From contig NZ_QSNT01000002.1 in assembly GCF_009498525.1 (NCBI RefSeq), forward strand, positions 744,001-808,000: DNA of 64,000 bases, read 5' to 3'. The notes below the pieces were generated by a model. That model worked only from the letters and a program-made list of their open reading frames with translations, searched no databases and had not been told where the DNA came from. Each line of letters starts with the position of its first letter. Position 1 is the first letter of the stretch. A program made the position numbers and the translations under genes. The DNA comes from Rhizobium sp. ICMP 5592 (GTDB lineage Bacteria > Pseudomonadota > Alphaproteobacteria > Rhizobiales > Rhizobiaceae). Positions 62,938 through 64,000 of this stretch are shown here, piece after piece.

Positions 62938-64000
62938 AGCTGCCGAAGGCCATCGGCCTTGTGCATTTTATCGGTATCGGCGGGATCGGCATGAGCGGTA
63001 TCGCCGAGGTGCTGCATAATCTCGGTCATCGCGTCCAGGGGTCGGACCAGTCGGAGAGCGCCAACGTCCAGCGGCTGCGCGACAAGGGTATCCCGGTCCA
63101 TATCGGCCACAAGGCCGAAAACCTTGGCGACGCCGAGGTGGTGGTCGTTTCCACCGCCATCAAGAAGAGCAATCCGGAACTCGCCGCTGCGCGCGAAAAG
63201 CTGCTGCCGGTGGTGCGCCGCGCCGAGATGCTGGCCGAGCTGATGCGCTTCCGCAATGCTATCGCCATCGGTGGCACGCATGGCAAGACGACGACGACGT
63301 CGCTGGTGGCGACGCTGCTCGAAGCCGGCGGGCTTGACCCGACCGTCATCAACGGCGGCATTATCAACGCCTATGGCACCAATGCCCGCATAGGCGAGGG
63401 CGAGTGGATGGTGGTTGAAGCCGACGAGTCGGACGGCACCTTCCTGAAGCTGCCCGCTGACGTCGCCGTCGTCACCAATATCGACCCGGAGCATCTCGAC
63501 CACTACGGCAATTTTGATGCCGTGCGCGCCGCCTTCCGGCAATTCGTCGAGAATGTGCCGTTCTATGGCTTCGGCGTCATGTGCATCGACCATCCGGAAG
63601 TACAGTCTCTGGTCGGCCGCATCGAGGATCGCAAGATCGTTACCTATGGTGAGAACCCGCAGGCCGACGTGCGCTTCTCGAATGTGCGTATCGACGGCAC
63701 GCGCTCGTTGTTCGATATCGAAATCCGCAGGCGCCGTACCGGCAAGGTGATCCACATCAAGGATCTCGTCATGCCGATGCCCGGTCGCCACAATATTTCC
63801 AACGCCACGGCGGCGGTCGCCGTTGCCAATCGGCTTGGCATCTCCGACGAGGCAATCGCCAAGGGGCTTGCCTCCTTCGGCGGCGTCAAGCGCCGTTTCA
63901 CGCTGACCGGCGAATGGAACGGGGTCAAGGTCTTCGACGATTACGGCCATCATCCGGTTGAGATCAAGGCGGTGCTGAAGGCGGCGCGCGAGGCGTGCAA
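62934..64000 (+). CDS. murC: UDP-MurNAc-L-alanine ligase MurC, 3' truncated by window end
   Basis: The first 355 residues of the ligase are present; the frame is still open at base 64000. [20 protein letters not shown] is the N-terminal motif, [20 protein letters not shown] the P-loop, [12 protein letters not shown] and [13 protein letters not shown] catalytic-core motifs, and [15 protein letters not shown] the start of the C-terminal domain. It adds L-alanine as the first stem residue. Start at the ATGA overlap with murG. Confidence 0.95.
   Translation, partial: MKLPKAIGLVHFIGIGGIGMSGIAEVLHNLGHRVQGSDQSESANVQRLRDKGIPVHIGHKAENLGDAEVVVVSTAIKKSNPELAAAREKLLPVVRRAEMLAELMRFRNAIAIGGTHGKTTTTSLVATLLEAGGLDPTVINGGIINAYGTNARIGEGEWMVVEADESDGTFLKLPADVAVVTNIDPEHLDHYGNFDAVRAAFRQFVENVPFYGFGVMCIDHPEVQSLVGRIEDRKIVTYGENPQADVRFSNVRIDGTRSLFDIEIRRRRTGKVIHIKDLVMPMPGRHNISNATAAVAVANRLGISDEAIAKGLASFGGVKRRFTLTGEWNGVKVFDDYGHHPVEIKAVLKAAREAC

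Overview
The window is about 64 kb of high-GC chromosomal DNA from an alphaproteobacterium of the order Rhizobiales, most likely Rhizobium or a close relative. Indicators are the type-II lumazine synthase RibH2 behind an FMN riboswitch, the betaine-lipid genes btaAB, a PPi-dependent phosphofructokinase, an ArsR-methyltransferase fusion ahead of metF, many solute ABC transporters and a rhizobial-type dcw cluster. Nearly all genes are intact and tightly packed, often with 4-bp ATGA or GTGA overlaps. I see no insertion sequence, prophage, CRISPR array, tRNA or rRNA.

Layout. 1-471: 3' end of metH. 585-8143: a sugar system in which a GntR regulator and a BadF/NAGK-type kinase are divergent from an ABC importer operon with a Gfo/Idh/MocA oxidoreductase. 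The spacer carries a perfect 14-bp inverted repeat, probably the operator. 8305-10860: a methyltransferase, a second GntR regulator, a VOC protein, and ribH2 with its FMN riboswitch. 10938-22780: a polyamine/iron-type ABC importer and an RpiR regulator on the minus strand. Divergent from these run an N-formylglutamate-amidohydrolase-like enzyme, an APC permease, a glutamine-synthetase-like ligase, an aldehyde dehydrogenase and an iron alcohol dehydrogenase. Together they look like gamma-glutamylation-based catabolism of an amine or amino alcohol, and this is the best candidate here for an undescribed pathway.

22892-31975: an L,D-transpeptidase, an aldose-epimerase-like protein, small accessory enzymes, a TPP enzyme/CoA-transferase/DMT transporter/hydrolase block, and a secreted RNase T2. 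32103-36068: ettA, the ArsR-methyltransferase fusion with metF (behind a perfect 16-bp palindrome), and a 25-residue membrane miniprotein. 36306-50258: an envelope-rich region with a MltB-type transglycosylase, a GH25 lysozyme, btaAB with a Pho-box-like repeat, a serine hydrolase, two SLT transglycosylases, LysE, PPi-PFK, a DjlA-like protein, an AmiD-like amidase and an FAD amine oxidase.

50317-64000: RNase P RNA, then the dcw cluster mraZ-rsmH-ftsL-ftsI-murE-murF-mraY-murD-ftsW-murG-murC, with murC cut by the window edge. Upstream of mraZ are four CCCA (TGGG on the other strand) repeats at exact 10-bp spacing, matching the known architecture of MraZ operators. Functions rest on motif recognition by eye; no database search was run.
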